A stretch of 64,000 bases of DNA from Jacaranda mimosifolia. Lineage: Eukaryota > Streptophyta > Magnoliopsida > Lamiales > Bignoniaceae. The notes beneath the pieces were generated by a model, which worked only from the letters and a program-made list of their open reading frames with translations, ran no database searches and was not told the origin of the DNA. The stretch spans positions 22,847,730 through 22,911,729 of the forward strand of contig CM032121.1 in NCBI GenBank assembly GCA_018894105.1, in the 5' to 3' direction. Below are positions 1 through 10,793 of this stretch, one piece after another. Numbering within the stretch: position 1 is the first letter of the stretch; each line of letters opens with the position of its first letter. The translations under genes were made by a program, and so were the position numbers.

Positions 1-430
1 AAATTAGTAATCCGCGCATAGTAGAAGCAATTAACGTTTAGATGCCTTCCATAACTTAAAAGATGCTCAAATTTTGTAGAGAGCACCTCAACACACCAAG
101 GAAGATACAACAAATTTTTTTTGCAAATAAAACTTCCTAAGTCCACCAAATCTGCCACAAAAGTTACTAGACAACAACGGTTCACCAAGGAGCACTAAGT
201 CTCCCAAGTGTTGGACTTCTAATGTAATAATCTACACACCCAAGGATAGCTCTAATCAGCCTCAAATCTGCTAGATAATTAGAGGATGAAGGTAAAGGAG
301 TGGCGGTTTTGAGAGAAACTGGGAAGGAGAGAGTTTGGAGAGTGTAAAGTTTCAACATATGAAAAATCACACTTTTGAAGGGAAAAATAGGAAGCTAGAG
401 TGAATAGCCATGACATGGCCGGCCACCTAG

Positions 431-472
431 TATTTATAGAGATGATGGTGTGATGCAGGTTGACATCACACC
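431..472 (-). promoter_or_regulatory. LTR core promoter of B 3' LTR: TATA box plus palindrome
   Basis: On the minus strand a TATAAATA box (438-431) lies just downstream of an imperfect inverted repeat at 447-472, with arms of the GGTGTGATG/CATCACACC type. The same arrangement occurs in the other LTRs of the window. Confidence 0.6.
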
Positions 473-1599
473 TCCCATGTTTGTTGGCAACTTGCCAACA
501 TGCATGTGAATTTGAATTTCACATGCATTTACATTTAATTAACACATATATTTCATCTAATGAAATGTAATCCAAATTAACTCTAAATTAATTTCAAGCG
601 AACTCCTTCATTTGAATTTCCCTCCAAAATTGAAATACTCATTTTAATTAAATTAACTCTTTTATTTAATTAAATGGTTTGACTTAACTCCTTCAGTCAA
701 TTAACTTAACTCTTTAAATTAACTCCTTAATTTAATTGGTCTAATCTATCTCCCTAAATTATTTTGATTAATTTAATGATTAAATTAATCAAGCTAAGAT
801 GACCAAAAAATTAGTCATTCAAAATTTTCTCCAAAATTGCCTAGGAGAATTTTCTAACTCCTTAGAAAATTCCTCTCATCAAGTAGAACTTCCTTTAGAA
901 TTTTATGTGTGACCTATTAGGTTCATCCATTCATTGGACATGGGCTCACACCTCATTGTGATATTTTGAATATTGAAATATTTATATTAGTTTAAAACTC
1001 TTTAAATTAATAACTCTTTCAATTAAACTCCATTAATCGAAGAGTACCAAATCTCCATAGTTGAGGTCTAGGAACAAGCCCATGGGACCCAACTAACTGG
1101 ATGAAATGAAAATGTCCTGATGAACTCTTTTAGCTCTATGCTTACCATGCAAATACGGTCCTTCCATCTCCTATATCCCAAAAGAGGCCTAGGGAAAGAT
1201 ATTTATTGGCTTTCCAGTAGCCTCGATAACTATGTTTCTAATTCCAATGTTCGATTCTCCTTTATGACCTCATCTTTGGAAAACTCCTTTTTCAAATGTC
1301 ATACTACGTTGCGTAAGGATTTCTTGGAATCGATCATTATAGAATACATAGGGGATGCACTCGTCTTTCACAATGACAAGGAGATGGATCCTATCTTAGA
1401 TCTTACGAACGTCCATGTCCAAGTAGCTAAAACCCAATCTCAACCCAGATGACCCGCTACATGGTCAGTGAAGAGTCAAAGTATGAGGAGCTAAACACAA
1501 GATTACCATGGATCCTCAAGTCAAAGGGCTAATTATATGCACTAGCGTAAGCTGGAGAACTTGCCACTCTGGCTGTCTAGTAGATTATCTGAGTGGGTT

Positions 1600-2011
1600 T
1601 GTTGGAATAGTACTCTACAAGCTAATTAGGTTGGCCTTGTAAACTATTTCCTTGTAAGACAATTTTGATTGAATGATATTCTTTATATGGCCATCTTTAT
1701 CTTATGCTCATTATTACTTCATTAGCATTTGGTTGAAGCCCTTAGATCACACAAGACTATGGGACTTAGTCGCACTAGGTGGTGATCATGGAATAAGTCT
1801 TACACGATCGTGATCTTAAATCTTCCAAGTCATGGGATCTTATGAGATTGGGCATCTAAGATACGAATAGACGTACACTAACGATGTATAAATCCAATGG
1901 TTGGATGTTGCTTTGTTCCATGAGCAATCCCATTGAGATATGGATGCATATTAGTGGGTACTTGTTAGAGAACAAGACACTGAAGGCCTACCTAGAGAAT
2001 CCACTAGATAG
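1600..2011 (+). repeat. Inverted LTR 5'-end fragment inside the B 3' LTR
   Basis: At 1600 a + oriented LTR start (TGTTGGAATAG) begins inside a minus-oriented LTR. It runs through the first ~410 bp of the LTR, and at about 2012 the minus-oriented LTR resumes with its own last ~320 bp. The two pieces are the same LTR end facing each other, so 1600-2332 is an imperfect palindrome with arms of about 330 bp. Compared with the intact LTR at 56024-58044, about 130 bp of normal sequence is replaced. An insertion followed by deletion, or a local inversion-duplication, would both fit. Confidence 0.75.
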
Positions 2012-2332
2012 TTGAAGCAATATCCAATCGCTTGGATTTGTTAATTATTAGTGCAAGTCTATCTGAATCTTAGATGCCCTACTTCATAAGATTCTACCAC
2101 TTGGAATATTTTAAGATCATGACCATGTAAGACTTATTTCATGATCACCATCTAGTGCGTGACCAAATCCTATAATCTTGTGTGATCTAAGGTCTTCAAC
2201 CAAATGCTAGTGAAGTAAAATAAGCATAAGATGAAGATGACCATTTCTAATGAATATCATTTAATCATGATTGTATCACAAGTGAAATAGTTTACATGCC
2301 AATCTAATTAGCTGTGGGGCATTATTCCAACA

Positions 2333-2344
2333 ATCTCCCACTTG
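2333..2344 (-). other. Polypurine tract of element B
   Basis: Read on the minus strand this is CAAGTGGGAGAT, directly abutting the 3' LTR. It is the plus-strand primer site of reverse transcription in this family and recurs almost unchanged in elements A, C and E. Confidence 0.85.
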
Positions 2345-2430
2345 CCCTAAAACTAATTCCCCATAGTCTTCAGACCCATCTTCTCAAGGTATCCTTCAAA
2401 GACCTTTTGCGTTAGGGGTTTCGTCAGTGA
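2333..2430 (-). pseudogene. B pol stub: RNase H C-terminus
   Basis: The minus strand encodes the end of the copia polyprotein (LTKPLTQKVFEGYLEKMG, then a stop), matching the C-terminus of element A at 6953-7030. It is cut at 2430 by insertion of solo LTR F. The five bases AGTGA at 2426-2430 recur at 24845-24849, where the pol sequence resumes, so this is the target site duplication. It is a fragment with no function on its own. Confidence 0.88.
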
Positions 2431-3444
2431 TGTTGGAATCGTGCTCCGCAAGCCAATAAGATTGGCATGTAAACTATTTCACTTGTGATACTATCTTGAT
2501 TGAATGATATTCTTTAAAAATGGCCATCTTCTTCTTATGCTTATATTACTTCACTGGAATTTGGTTGAAGCCCTTAGATCACACTAGCTAAGGGGCTTAG
2601 TTAGTACACTCTTGGTGATGATCATGTAATAAGTCTTACACGGTCATGATCTTAAATATCCCAAGTCATAGAATCCTTAGAGACAGGGCATCTAAGATTT
2701 CGATAGACTTGCACTGATGATCATAATCTAGCGGTTGTATGTTGCTCCGTTCCATGGGCAAACTATATGAGATATGAATGCATGTTAGTGGGTGCTTGTT
2801 AGAGAACAAGGCACTGGAGACCCGCCTGGAAAATCCACTAGGTAGTTGTAGTGGCATATCGGTGGTGACTAGTTCTCCAGCTTATTCTAGTGTATACAGT
2901 TAGTCCTTTGACCTGAGGATCCATTGTAACCTTGTGTTTAGGTCCTCATGCTTTGACTCCTCCTTGGCCACTTAGCGGGCGTTCTGGTGGTGATTTGGCA
3001 TGAGCTACTTAGACATTGAGGTTTATGAGACCCAAGATGGAATCTGACTCCTTGTCTTTATGAAGGCCGAATTCATCTCCTATGCGTTCTATAATGATCG
3101 AGTCCAAAGAGTTATTGGCCAAGGCAGTGTGACAATTTGGAAATGGGTTTCCAAAGATAAAGTTACAAATAGGAATCGAACATTGAGAATAGATGGATAG
3201 TGTCGAGGTTATTAGGGAGCCGACAAATATCTTACCCTGGGCCTATTTTGTAAAGATATGCGATGAAATGACCGTATTTACATAGTACACGTAGAGCTAG
3301 AATAGTTCACCATAAGCATTCATTCGGCTAATTGTTGGGCTCCATGGGCTTCAAGTTGGACATCAACCATGGAGATTAGGTACTATTTAATTAATATGGA
3401 TTAATTGAATTAAGTCGGTTAGTTTAAAAGGAGTTTTAAACTAA
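2431..3444 (+). mobile_element. Solo LTR F, left part
   Basis: This is a + oriented copia LTR starting TGTTGGAATC with no internal domain. It continues at 23626-24844 after the CACTA insertion, giving a solo LTR of about 2233 bp flanked by AGTGA on both sides. Solo LTRs arise by recombination between the two LTRs of a full element. The left part ends with TAA at 3442-3444, the CACTA target duplication. No gene is present. Confidence 0.88.
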
Positions 3445-4335
3445 CACTACAAGAAAAAATGGTTTTAGCAATAATTGTTCCTAGTTGCTAAAAGTAAAAA
3501 AAAAATGGCTGTTAAAACTTATAGTGACCAAAATAACGATGGTCGCAGGTGGTCACAACAAAGTAGCTACTAAAAGTGCTCAGTGACAAGTTATTAACTT
3601 GGATGCTAAAAATACATGTTTAGTGACCATTCAGTAATGGTTAGTAAAGATGGAAAAATTAGCAACATATTTTTTACTTGCTAATGTAAAAGTTCATGGT
3701 CACTATAACATTGAAATGGTTGTTGTAGGTACGCATACATTGACCACATCTTTTGGTTGGTAAAAATTGATTCTTTAGCAACCAAATCATTGGTTGCAAT
3801 GACTTTTGGATCATTGCAATAGTTGTGTTATTTAATATAATTTAGCAACCACATTGCGACGATAAAATATAATTACTAAAGAGTATGTTATAGTGACAAA
3901 ATAATTGGTTGCAATAATTTTAATATTGTTGCAAGACTTATTGCATTTTTTATGATTTAGTGACCAAAAGTGTAGCTATCCATCGCCAATATATTACTTA
4001 TTAGAAACCAAATACTGATTGGAGAAATATTTTCAATTGGTTGTTAATGTGTATATTTTAGCAACCAAATAGTTGCTGTAAAAGTAGCTTTAAATGATTG
4101 CTAATATATACTTTTAAGCCAATAAAAGATTGCCAAATATTTTTTTTATTTTTTATTTTTTTTAGATTGCCGAATAGTTTGAGTTGGAATAGGTTTAGAA
4201 TATATTATAAATCAAAATGGGATTACAAGTGAAGAGTAATTGTGCCAAATAAAAATAAGGATGTACTTACTTCCCTTACAATATTTTCAGAATAAGGAAA
4301 AATTACTAACTAATCTCCCCTAGAGGAAAATAAGA
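3445..4335. repeat. CACTA left terminal and subterminal repeat region
   Basis: After the terminal inverted repeat come dozens of degenerate copies of TAGTGACCA, TAGCAACCA and their complements up to about 4140. These are the usual binding sites for the second CACTA protein. Beyond them, 4185-4335 contains unique-looking sequence (for example AATAAGGATGTACTTACTT) that reappears inverted at about 22880-23050, so the inverted homology extends well past the subterminal repeats. No gene is present. Confidence 0.85.
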
Positions 4336-4369
4336 AGAAAGATAAAAAATGAAAAGAGATTAAATTACA

Positions 4370-4692
4370 TCATATTGCAACCCTCCTCAAGAGACGCTTC
4401 CAGAGATCAAGAAAAAATCTCCGTTCTTGCAAAAAAGAAATTTTCAACTGAAGCCTTTGATCCTTCAAATAGATTGTGGACCATATCCCCTTTGTAGAAA
4501 ATGTGCGTCCAATTTTCCACCCCTCATTCGATGTTGGTTCAAGTCCCCAAGCAGCAAAAAATGAGACAATTTTGTAACACCACAAAACAAAACTTCTAGA
4601 TCGAGGATCGACTCTTGAATCCAACAAAATTTCAACAAAAAACTTGGGCACCCAAAACCGAGTTCCATTTCCCACAATTTCTAGCAAAGAAC
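4370..4692 (-). other. Unidentified open frame split by element A, left (3') part
   Basis: A minus-strand frame of 105 codons ends at 4370. It is cut at 4692/4693 by element A. Removing A and one AGAAC duplication joins it in frame to 24 more codons at 15104-15033, beginning with ATG, for about 129 codons. The protein has a hydrophobic stretch (VLWCYKIVSFFAAW) and many Arg/Lys near the end. I do not recognise a family. It could be a captured host gene fragment or a chance frame; its continuity across the insertion only shows that it predates A. Confidence 0.35.
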
Positions 4693-6938
4693 TGAAAGTG
4701 CTATGGCCGAGATAAGCCGAACGAATTCAAAAGTAAATAGCAATTCTCGATCTAAAGCAACATCCCCAGGCATATATCATACAACATAAATGGATTAATC
4801 AGAGGATACCAACCTGAATCGCTCAAAATCCAAGGAGATGATGGATGATTCTTCCTATCATAGGTTTCCGGTAGTTTTTGGCACAGCGGAGAAAAAAAGG
4901 AGAATATCTTCCAATTCAGACCTCCAAATGAAATGAGAAAAAATTATCCAGAAAGCTACTCAAATGCCGATCTTCTGTCAAAAAATTGGCTCAAATCTCC
5001 ATCGGATCGCTCCAGGAGAAAAATGTGAAGCAGACTATTCTGCAGAAACCTTTTCTGGAATTGAGTGGCCTCACTTGTAGTCACCTCCAATGCAAGTCCA
5101 CACACCTTAAAGTAATCCTAGAACGTCCAGATATTTAGTTGGAGCAGATCTGGAGTTGTTTGGTGAAGAAAGAGGTTTTTGAGTGAGAGAGAGAATGGAT
5201 GGAAGTTAGATCTCTACTAACTTTGGAGAGAATTTTGGAGGAAGAATTTAGCTTGCAAAATTCAGAATTTTGGCTAATGAATCTGGATTGATTTTTGGCC
5301 AATCTACCTCCCCTTATATAGAGGTGTGAGAGGTGTGATGCCAAGGTGGCATCACACCTCTCATGCTAAGGGGGGGATCGAAAATTCCAAGGGCATAATT
5401 GTAAATTGGTAATTCTACTATCATGTGGTCTTGCCAACTTGCTTAATTGGAATCCAATTCAAATTAATTCAAATCATATTTGAATTCTTTCCTCCAATAA
5501 TATATTCTCCTATTAATTAAATTAATCCAATTAATTTAATTAATTCAACTTGATTTAACAATTAAATCAAGCAAACTTAATTCTTTAAGTTTTCTTTAGT
5601 TAACTTAACTCTTTAAGTCAACTTCAATTATTCAACTATCAATGTGGCTCAAATAATCAACTCCTTAATTATTTGCCTAATTTAACTCCTTAAATTAGTT
5701 GATCAATTTAACACTTAAATCAATCAAGCCATAATTGATCTTGAAATCTCTCTCTCAAAATCGGTCCCTTAAGAGGGACGTATTTTCTAACACTTAGAAA
5801 TTCTACTTTCACTACTTAGAAAGGTTCAAGGCTTTTATGTGTGACCCATTGGGTTCAACCATTCATCGGACATAGGCTCACAACTCCTTGTGACTTTTGA
5901 ATATCAAATATTCATTCTAGTTTAAAACTCCTTTTAAACGAGTCGACTCGATTCAATCGATCTCTATCAATTGAAGAGTACCTAATCTCCATGGTCGATG
6001 TCCAACCTCAAGCCCATGGAGCCCAACTAATTGGTCGAAATGAATGTCTCTATATGAACCTTTTAAAGCTCTACGCGTTCCATGCAAATACAGTCCTTCC
6101 GTTTCCTATCTCCTTGAAAGAGGCCTAGGGCAAGATATTTGTCGGCTCCCTAATAACCTCGATTCTATGTTTCTATTCTAAATGTTCAATTCCGATGTAT
6201 GACCTTATCTTTTGGAAAACTCTTTTCCCAAACTGTCATACCACATTGCACAAGGATTTCTGGAATATGATCATTATAGAATGCATAGGAGATGTACTCG
6301 CCCTTCACAAAAGCGAGGAGTCGGATTCCATCTTAGATCTTATAAACCTCCATGCCAAGTAGCTCATACCCAATCATACCCCGAATGGCCCGCTGGGTGA
6401 CCAGGGATAAGTCAAAGCATGAGGACTGGACACAAGGTTACAATGGATCCTCAGGTCAAAGGACTAATTTATATGCACTAGCGTAAGCAAGAGAGCTTGC
6501 CACTACCGATTTGCCACTACGGCTACCTAGTAGAGTCTCCGGTGGGTCTCCAGTGCCTTGTTCTCTAACAAGCACCCACTAACATGCACCCGTATCATAT
6601 ATAGTTGCTCATGGAACAGAGTAATATCCAACTCTTTGGATTTATGCATCGTTAGTGCAAGTCTGTCCGGATCTTAGATGTCCCATCTCGTAAGATCCTA
6701 TGACTTGGAATATTTAAGATCACGACCGTGTAAGACTTATTCCATGATCACCACCCAGTGAACTGAGCAAGTCCCGTAGTCATGTGTGATCTAAGGACTT
6801 TATCCAAATGCCAGTGAAGTTATATAATGCATAAGATGATTGTGGCCATATGTAAGATATCATTCAATCAAGATTGTCTCTTTAGAAAATAATTTTACAA
6901 AGCCAAAATCATTGGCTTGCCGGGCAATATTTCTAGCA
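4693..6938 (-). mobile_element. 3' LTR of element A
   Basis: 2246 bp, + strand ends TGAAAGTG...TCTAGCA. It is very similar to 12797-15032 along its whole length. The visible indel is a 14-bp stretch near 6590 that is missing from the other copy. It abuts the polypurine tract at 6939. A TATA box and palindrome sit at 5314-5358 on the minus strand. The rest is AT-rich LTR without genes. Confidence 0.95.
5314..5358 (-). promoter_or_regulatory. LTR core promoter of A 3' LTR
   Basis: The minus strand reads a 27-bp palindrome (5358-5332, arms GGTGTGATGCC/GGCATCACACC, 5-base centre), then after about 11 bases TATATAAG (5321-5314). Confidence 0.65.
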
Positions 6939-6950
6939 ATCTCCCACTTG
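6939..6950 (-). other. Polypurine tract of element A
   Basis: CAAGTGGGAGAT on the minus strand, directly upstream of the 3' LTR. Confidence 0.9.
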
Positions 6951-6952
6951 CC

Positions 6953-7645
6953 CTAAAGCCAATGCCCTACAGTCTTAAAACCCATCTTCTCAAGATGTCC
7001 TTCAAAGGCCTTTTGTCCTATGGGCTTAGTTAGTGGATCTGCTATATTCTCTTCCGAGACAACTCTCTCCACTCGAATGTCGCCTCTCTCAATTATTTCT
7101 CTGATCAAATGATATCGCCTCAAAATGTGCTTGGATCGTTGATGAGATCTGGGCTCCTTAGCTTGTGCTACCGCCCCGGTGTTGACACAGAAGACAACAA
7201 CTGGCTCAGCTATGCTAGGCACTACATTCAACTCTTGAATGAAGTTTTTCATCCAAACACCTTCCTTTGTGGCTTCAGAAGCCGCAATATATTCTGCCTC
7301 TGTGGTTAAGTCATCCGTGGTGTCTTGTTTGGAACTTTTCCAACTCACCGTGTCGCCATTGAGGCAAAATATAAATCCAGAAGTGGATTTGAGGTCATCG
7401 ACATCGGATTGGAAACTTGAATCCGAAAACCCTTCTAGTTTCAATTCTCCATTACCGTATACTAAGAACAGATCCTTAGTTCTTCTCAAGTACTTAAGGA
7501 TTGTCTTTACGGCCATCCAGTGACTTTCACTGGGATTGGATTGGAACCTACTCGTAATACTTAGTGAGTGTGCCACATTCGGTCTTGTACATTGAACAGC
7601 ATACATTATGCTCCCTATGGCAGAGGCATAGGGTATTTGGGACAT
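6953..7645 (-). pseudogene. A pol: end of reverse transcriptase region and RNase H
   Basis: 230 codons open to the natural end of the polyprotein. This is the copia RNase H domain, which degrades the RNA strand during reverse transcription in the virus-like particle. Visible motifs are FSDSSFQSD (first Asp), TTEAEYIAASEA (Glu), the family signature HQRSKHILRRYHLI and the C-terminal ENIADPLTKP. The usual third acidic motif, CDN, reads CVN here (codon at 7186-7184), so a catalytic Asp appears lost. It is separated from the RT part by a TGA at 7648-7646 in the same frame. Confidence 0.88.
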
Positions 7646-7648
7646 CTT

Positions 7649-8260
7649 TCATTTCTCTTGCTCAGTTTTAGGGGCCACAGACTTCGAGAGACGAATGCCA
7701 TGTCCCATAGGAAGAAATCCTTTCTTGGATTCCTCCATACTAAACCTTTTTAGTATTTTATCAATGTACATGGTTTGGGATAGCCCCAACATCCTCTTCG
7801 ATCTATCTCTATAGATACGTATTCCTAATATGTAGGATGCCTCTCCCAAATCCTTCATGGAGAATTGTGTAGATAACCATACTTCAGTACACTCTAACAT
7901 TCCAACCTCATTCCCAATGAGAAGGATGTCATCGACATAAAGCACAATAAACTGTACAGAACTCCCACTGGCCTTTTGATACACACAGGGTTCATATACG
8001 TTCTTGACAAAGCCAAACGATTTGACTGTCTTATCAAAACGTATATTCCAACTTCGAGACGCTTGTTTAAGTCTATAAATGGACCTTTGGAGTTTGCAAA
8101 CCATTTGCTCGCTCCCTTTGGGTGTGAAACCTTGTGGTTGCTCCATGTATATTTCCTTTTCAATGTTTCCATTGAGAAAGACGGTTTTCACATCCATTTG
8201 CCATATCTCATAGTCATAATATGCAGCTATGGCAAGTAGGATCCGAATGGACTTAGGCAT
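7649..8260 (-). pseudogene. A pol: reverse transcriptase core
   Basis: About 204 codons of copia reverse transcriptase (RVT_2 family). It copies element RNA into DNA. The first catalytic Asp lies in MDVKTVFLNG, and the YVDDIL active site (7939-7928) is intact, as is the SWN segment upstream. It is in frame with RNase H but one frame off the upstream part of pol because of a 35-bp deletion near 8270. Elements B and E retain the deleted stretch, encoding the [13 protein letters not shown] motif. It ends at a TGA (7648-7646). Confidence 0.9.
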
Positions 8261-9077
8261 TACGACTTTGAGTATAACCTCTAGCCACTAGTCGTGCCTT
8301 AAAAGTTGTCACTTCTCCATCTACTCCAAGCTTTCGCTTATAGATCCACTTGCAACCTACATGAACTATTCCCTTCAGTGGATCTACCAAAGTCCATACT
8401 TTGTTTGAGTACATGGAGTCCATTTCGGATCTCATGGCTTCTTGCCAGTGTCTTGAGTCTATATCCAACATAGCTTCCTCATAGGTCTTCGGATCACTAT
8501 CCGACTGACCCGTCTCATGAAGAAATCCGAACCTTTCAGGTTGCTTCTTGACGCGGTCAGACCTTCTTAGAGGATGTGTATCGGGATTTTGTGATTCAAT
8601 TGTTTCCACCGCCTGTGGGATTTGTTGATTGTTTTGAACTTCATCAAGTTCAACAACAACGCCATTTCTATCCAATAGAAATTCCTTTTCCAAAAAGATG
8701 GCGTTCCTCGAGACAAACACCTTTTGTTCCGAGGGATCATAAAAATAATAACCCATAGACTCTCTTGGGTATCCCACAAACTTGCACAAGATGGATCTAC
8801 TATCCAACTTATCTCCCACTGTCCGTCTTACGTAGGCAGGAGATTCTCAAATCTTCAAATATTGATAAGAAGGTGCTTTGCCATGCCATATCTCATATGG
8901 TGTCTTTGGCACCGACTTTGAAGGTACTATATTTAGTAACTTCGCTACCGTAGTCAAGGCATATCCCCAAAAGGATATCGGTACATCGGAGAAGCTCATC
9001 ATGGAATGCATCATGTCCAACAGTGTGTGGTTTCTCCTCTCGACTACTCCATTGAGCTGGGGTGTGTCGGGGGGAGT
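8253..9077 (-). pseudogene. A pol: integrase C-terminal part, linker and RT N-terminus
   Basis: This continues the gag-PR-IN frame. It begins with the integrase end, containing the catalytic Glu context NGVVERRN. A TGA at 8849-8847 then replaces a Trp codon (YLKI*ESPAYV, where sisters read WGSPAYV). The open part 8819-8253 covers the integrase C-terminal segment (VGYPRESMGYYFYDP), a variable linker, and the RT entry motifs (WTLVDP, KWIYKRKL, FKARLVARGYTQ). It runs into the 35-bp deletion at about 8265 and shifts frame. Confidence 0.85.
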
Positions 9078-10013
9078 CTATTGTGAGAGAATCCCATTCT
9101 CCTTTAGATAATCCAAGAATTCAGTGCTCAAGTATTCTCCTCCTCGATCCGACTGAAGAGTTTTAATACTTAGCCCTAGTTGCTTTTCTACTTTATTTCT
9201 ATACTCTTTGAACTTTTCAAAGGCTTCAGATTTGTTCTTCATAAGATACAAGTGTCCGAAACGACTGTGATCGTCGGTAAAGGTGATGAAGTAGGAATAG
9301 CCACCTCTCCCACTAACTCTTAGTGGTCCACAAACATCTGTGTGGATCAAATCCAAAAGATTTGTGGAGCACTCCGATTGTCCTACAAAAGGAGCTTTGG
9401 TCATTTTTCCTTTTAAACATGACTCACAAGTTGGAAGTTCTTCAATGCCACTAACGTTTAGTGTTTTGAGAGCCTCTAACTTGTTCATCCTATTTTTGGA
9501 TATATGGCCAAGTCTTGCATGCCATAGCATGGCATCCTCTTGGATATCTTGCTTCCTTTTATTTGATTGAATGTGCATTAGTGAAGTTTGGAAATTAAGT
9601 ATGTACAATCCATTAGACAATGTACCTTTAGCAACTAAAGAACCATTCTTTGATGCCAATAGATTCCCATTCGATATTGAAAAATCATATGCTTCATTAT
9701 CTAGAACGGGAATAGAAATAATGTTTTTGACAAGATTGGGTACATAGTAAACTGGATCAAGTACAATACTTTTATTCCCTAAATCTAGCTTGATTATTCC
9801 TTGGAATGTGGCAGCAATAGTTGCTCCATTTCCTAGGCGGAGGATCATATCCCCTTTACGTAGACTCCTTCTTTCCATCCTCTGCAACGAATTACAGAGG
9901 TGAGAACCGCATGCGGTATCGAATACCCATGTGGAAGAATTCATCGTTAAATGCACTTCAATGAAAAACATACCCTTCGTAAGAGTAGCAAGGTAAGCTT
10001 TACAATTTCTTCT
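9078..10013 (-). pseudogene. A pol: protease and integrase
   Basis: It is in the same frame as gag. The aspartic protease motif is WVFDTACGSH (DTA type, as in several plant copia elements). Next come the pre-integrase segment (YYVPNLVKNIISIP), the integrase zinc-binding HHCC module (WHARLGHI ... CESCLKGK), and the core with the first two acidic residues in HTDVCGP and QSDRGGEY. It ends at a TAG (9080-9078) in place of the Trp of the conserved SQWTPP motif, between the second Asp and the catalytic Glu. The protease cuts the polyprotein; the integrase inserts the cDNA. Only this one substitution breaks the domain. Confidence 0.9.
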
Positions 10014-10793
10014 CTAATGACCCTTTTCGCCACAGTGGAAATAATTTGCATCTACTTTAGCCTTTTTCTTGTCTCTCCCGGAACCTTTCTCGAGTTGCTT
10101 CCCTTTTGAAGAAGAACTTTTCTTCCTCTTTCCTCCTTTCCTAGGGCCTTTGGGACCTTTGGACTTAGAGGTGGATGCAAGCATAAGAGGTTTGTCCCTT
10201 TTCAATGTGGCCTCAGCGGTCACAAGCATGTTCACCAGTTCGTTAATCGTGACTTCTTGCTTGGACATGTTGAAGTTCATAACAAACTGGTCGAATGATG
10301 GCGGCAATGACTGTAAGATCAAATCTATGTAAAGGTCATTGTCCATGATCACATCAAGTTGTCCAAGCTTCTCAATAAGACCAATCATTTTGAGACTGTG
10401 ATCATGGACGTTTGAACCTTTACCCATCCGTGATCTAAAGAGTTCCTTGGAAAATGCGAACCTTTCGTGCCTCGTTTGTACACCATACAACTCTTGTAGG
10501 TGTGAATGAATTTCATAAGCATGTTTCATATGCTCATGAGATTTTTGGAGCTCATTAGACATAGATGCCATCATGATGTATCGTACTTGTAGATCATCAT
10601 CTACAAAACACGCGAACCGTTCGCGATCTTTATTAGATGCGTCATCGCCCAATGTATCCACTAGATACTTGTCTAGGACATAGGTCCTCTTATCAGAGTC
10701 AAGAATGATTTTGAGATTTCTTAGCCAGTCTTGGAAGTTTGGCCCAGTTAGCTTATTGGTTTCCAAAATAGTTGAGAGTGGATTCTTAGCCAT
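10014..10793 (-). pseudogene. A gag: capsid and nucleocapsid
   Basis: 259 codons starting MAKNPLSTILETNKL, the same start as in element B (30838). The N-terminal part is the copia gag domain (YQDWLRNLK-type motif near residue 20, HLQELYG, FRSRM, FDQFVMNFN). Residues ~200-250 are Lys/Ser-rich and basic. The C-terminal zinc knuckle is damaged twice: the first Cys is Tyr (NYFHCGEKGH), and the following Trp is a TAG (10016-10014). The knuckle would resume with RRNC beyond the stop. Gag forms the particle and binds RNA. The start is supported by conservation with B. Confidence 0.9.

Larger units (their letters stand above)
1..2332 (-). mobile_element. 3' LTR of copia element B, cut by left window edge
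   Basis: This is the downstream LTR of a minus-strand Ty1/copia element. It ends on the + strand in CCAACA, directly followed by the complement of a polypurine tract (2333-2344) and then by RNase H coding sequence, which fixes the boundary. Its partner 5' LTR lies at 56024-58044 (2021 bp). This copy carries a foreign inverted segment (1600-2011), so its outer end should lie roughly 100 bp beyond the window. A minus-strand TATA-like box (431-438) and a palindrome (447-472) mark its promoter. The open frame at 1120-1452 is not conserved in sister LTRs and is not a gene. Confidence 0.88.

Noticed and set aside
1120..1452. 110-codon + strand open frame in the B 3' LTR
   Set aside because: It lies in LTR sequence, has no motif, and the corresponding stretches of other LTRs (for example 6090-6400 and 57190-57480) are not open in the same frame.
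7109..8239. Several + strand open frames opposite A pol
   Set aside because: They are shadows of the minus-strand RT and RNase H coding sequence.
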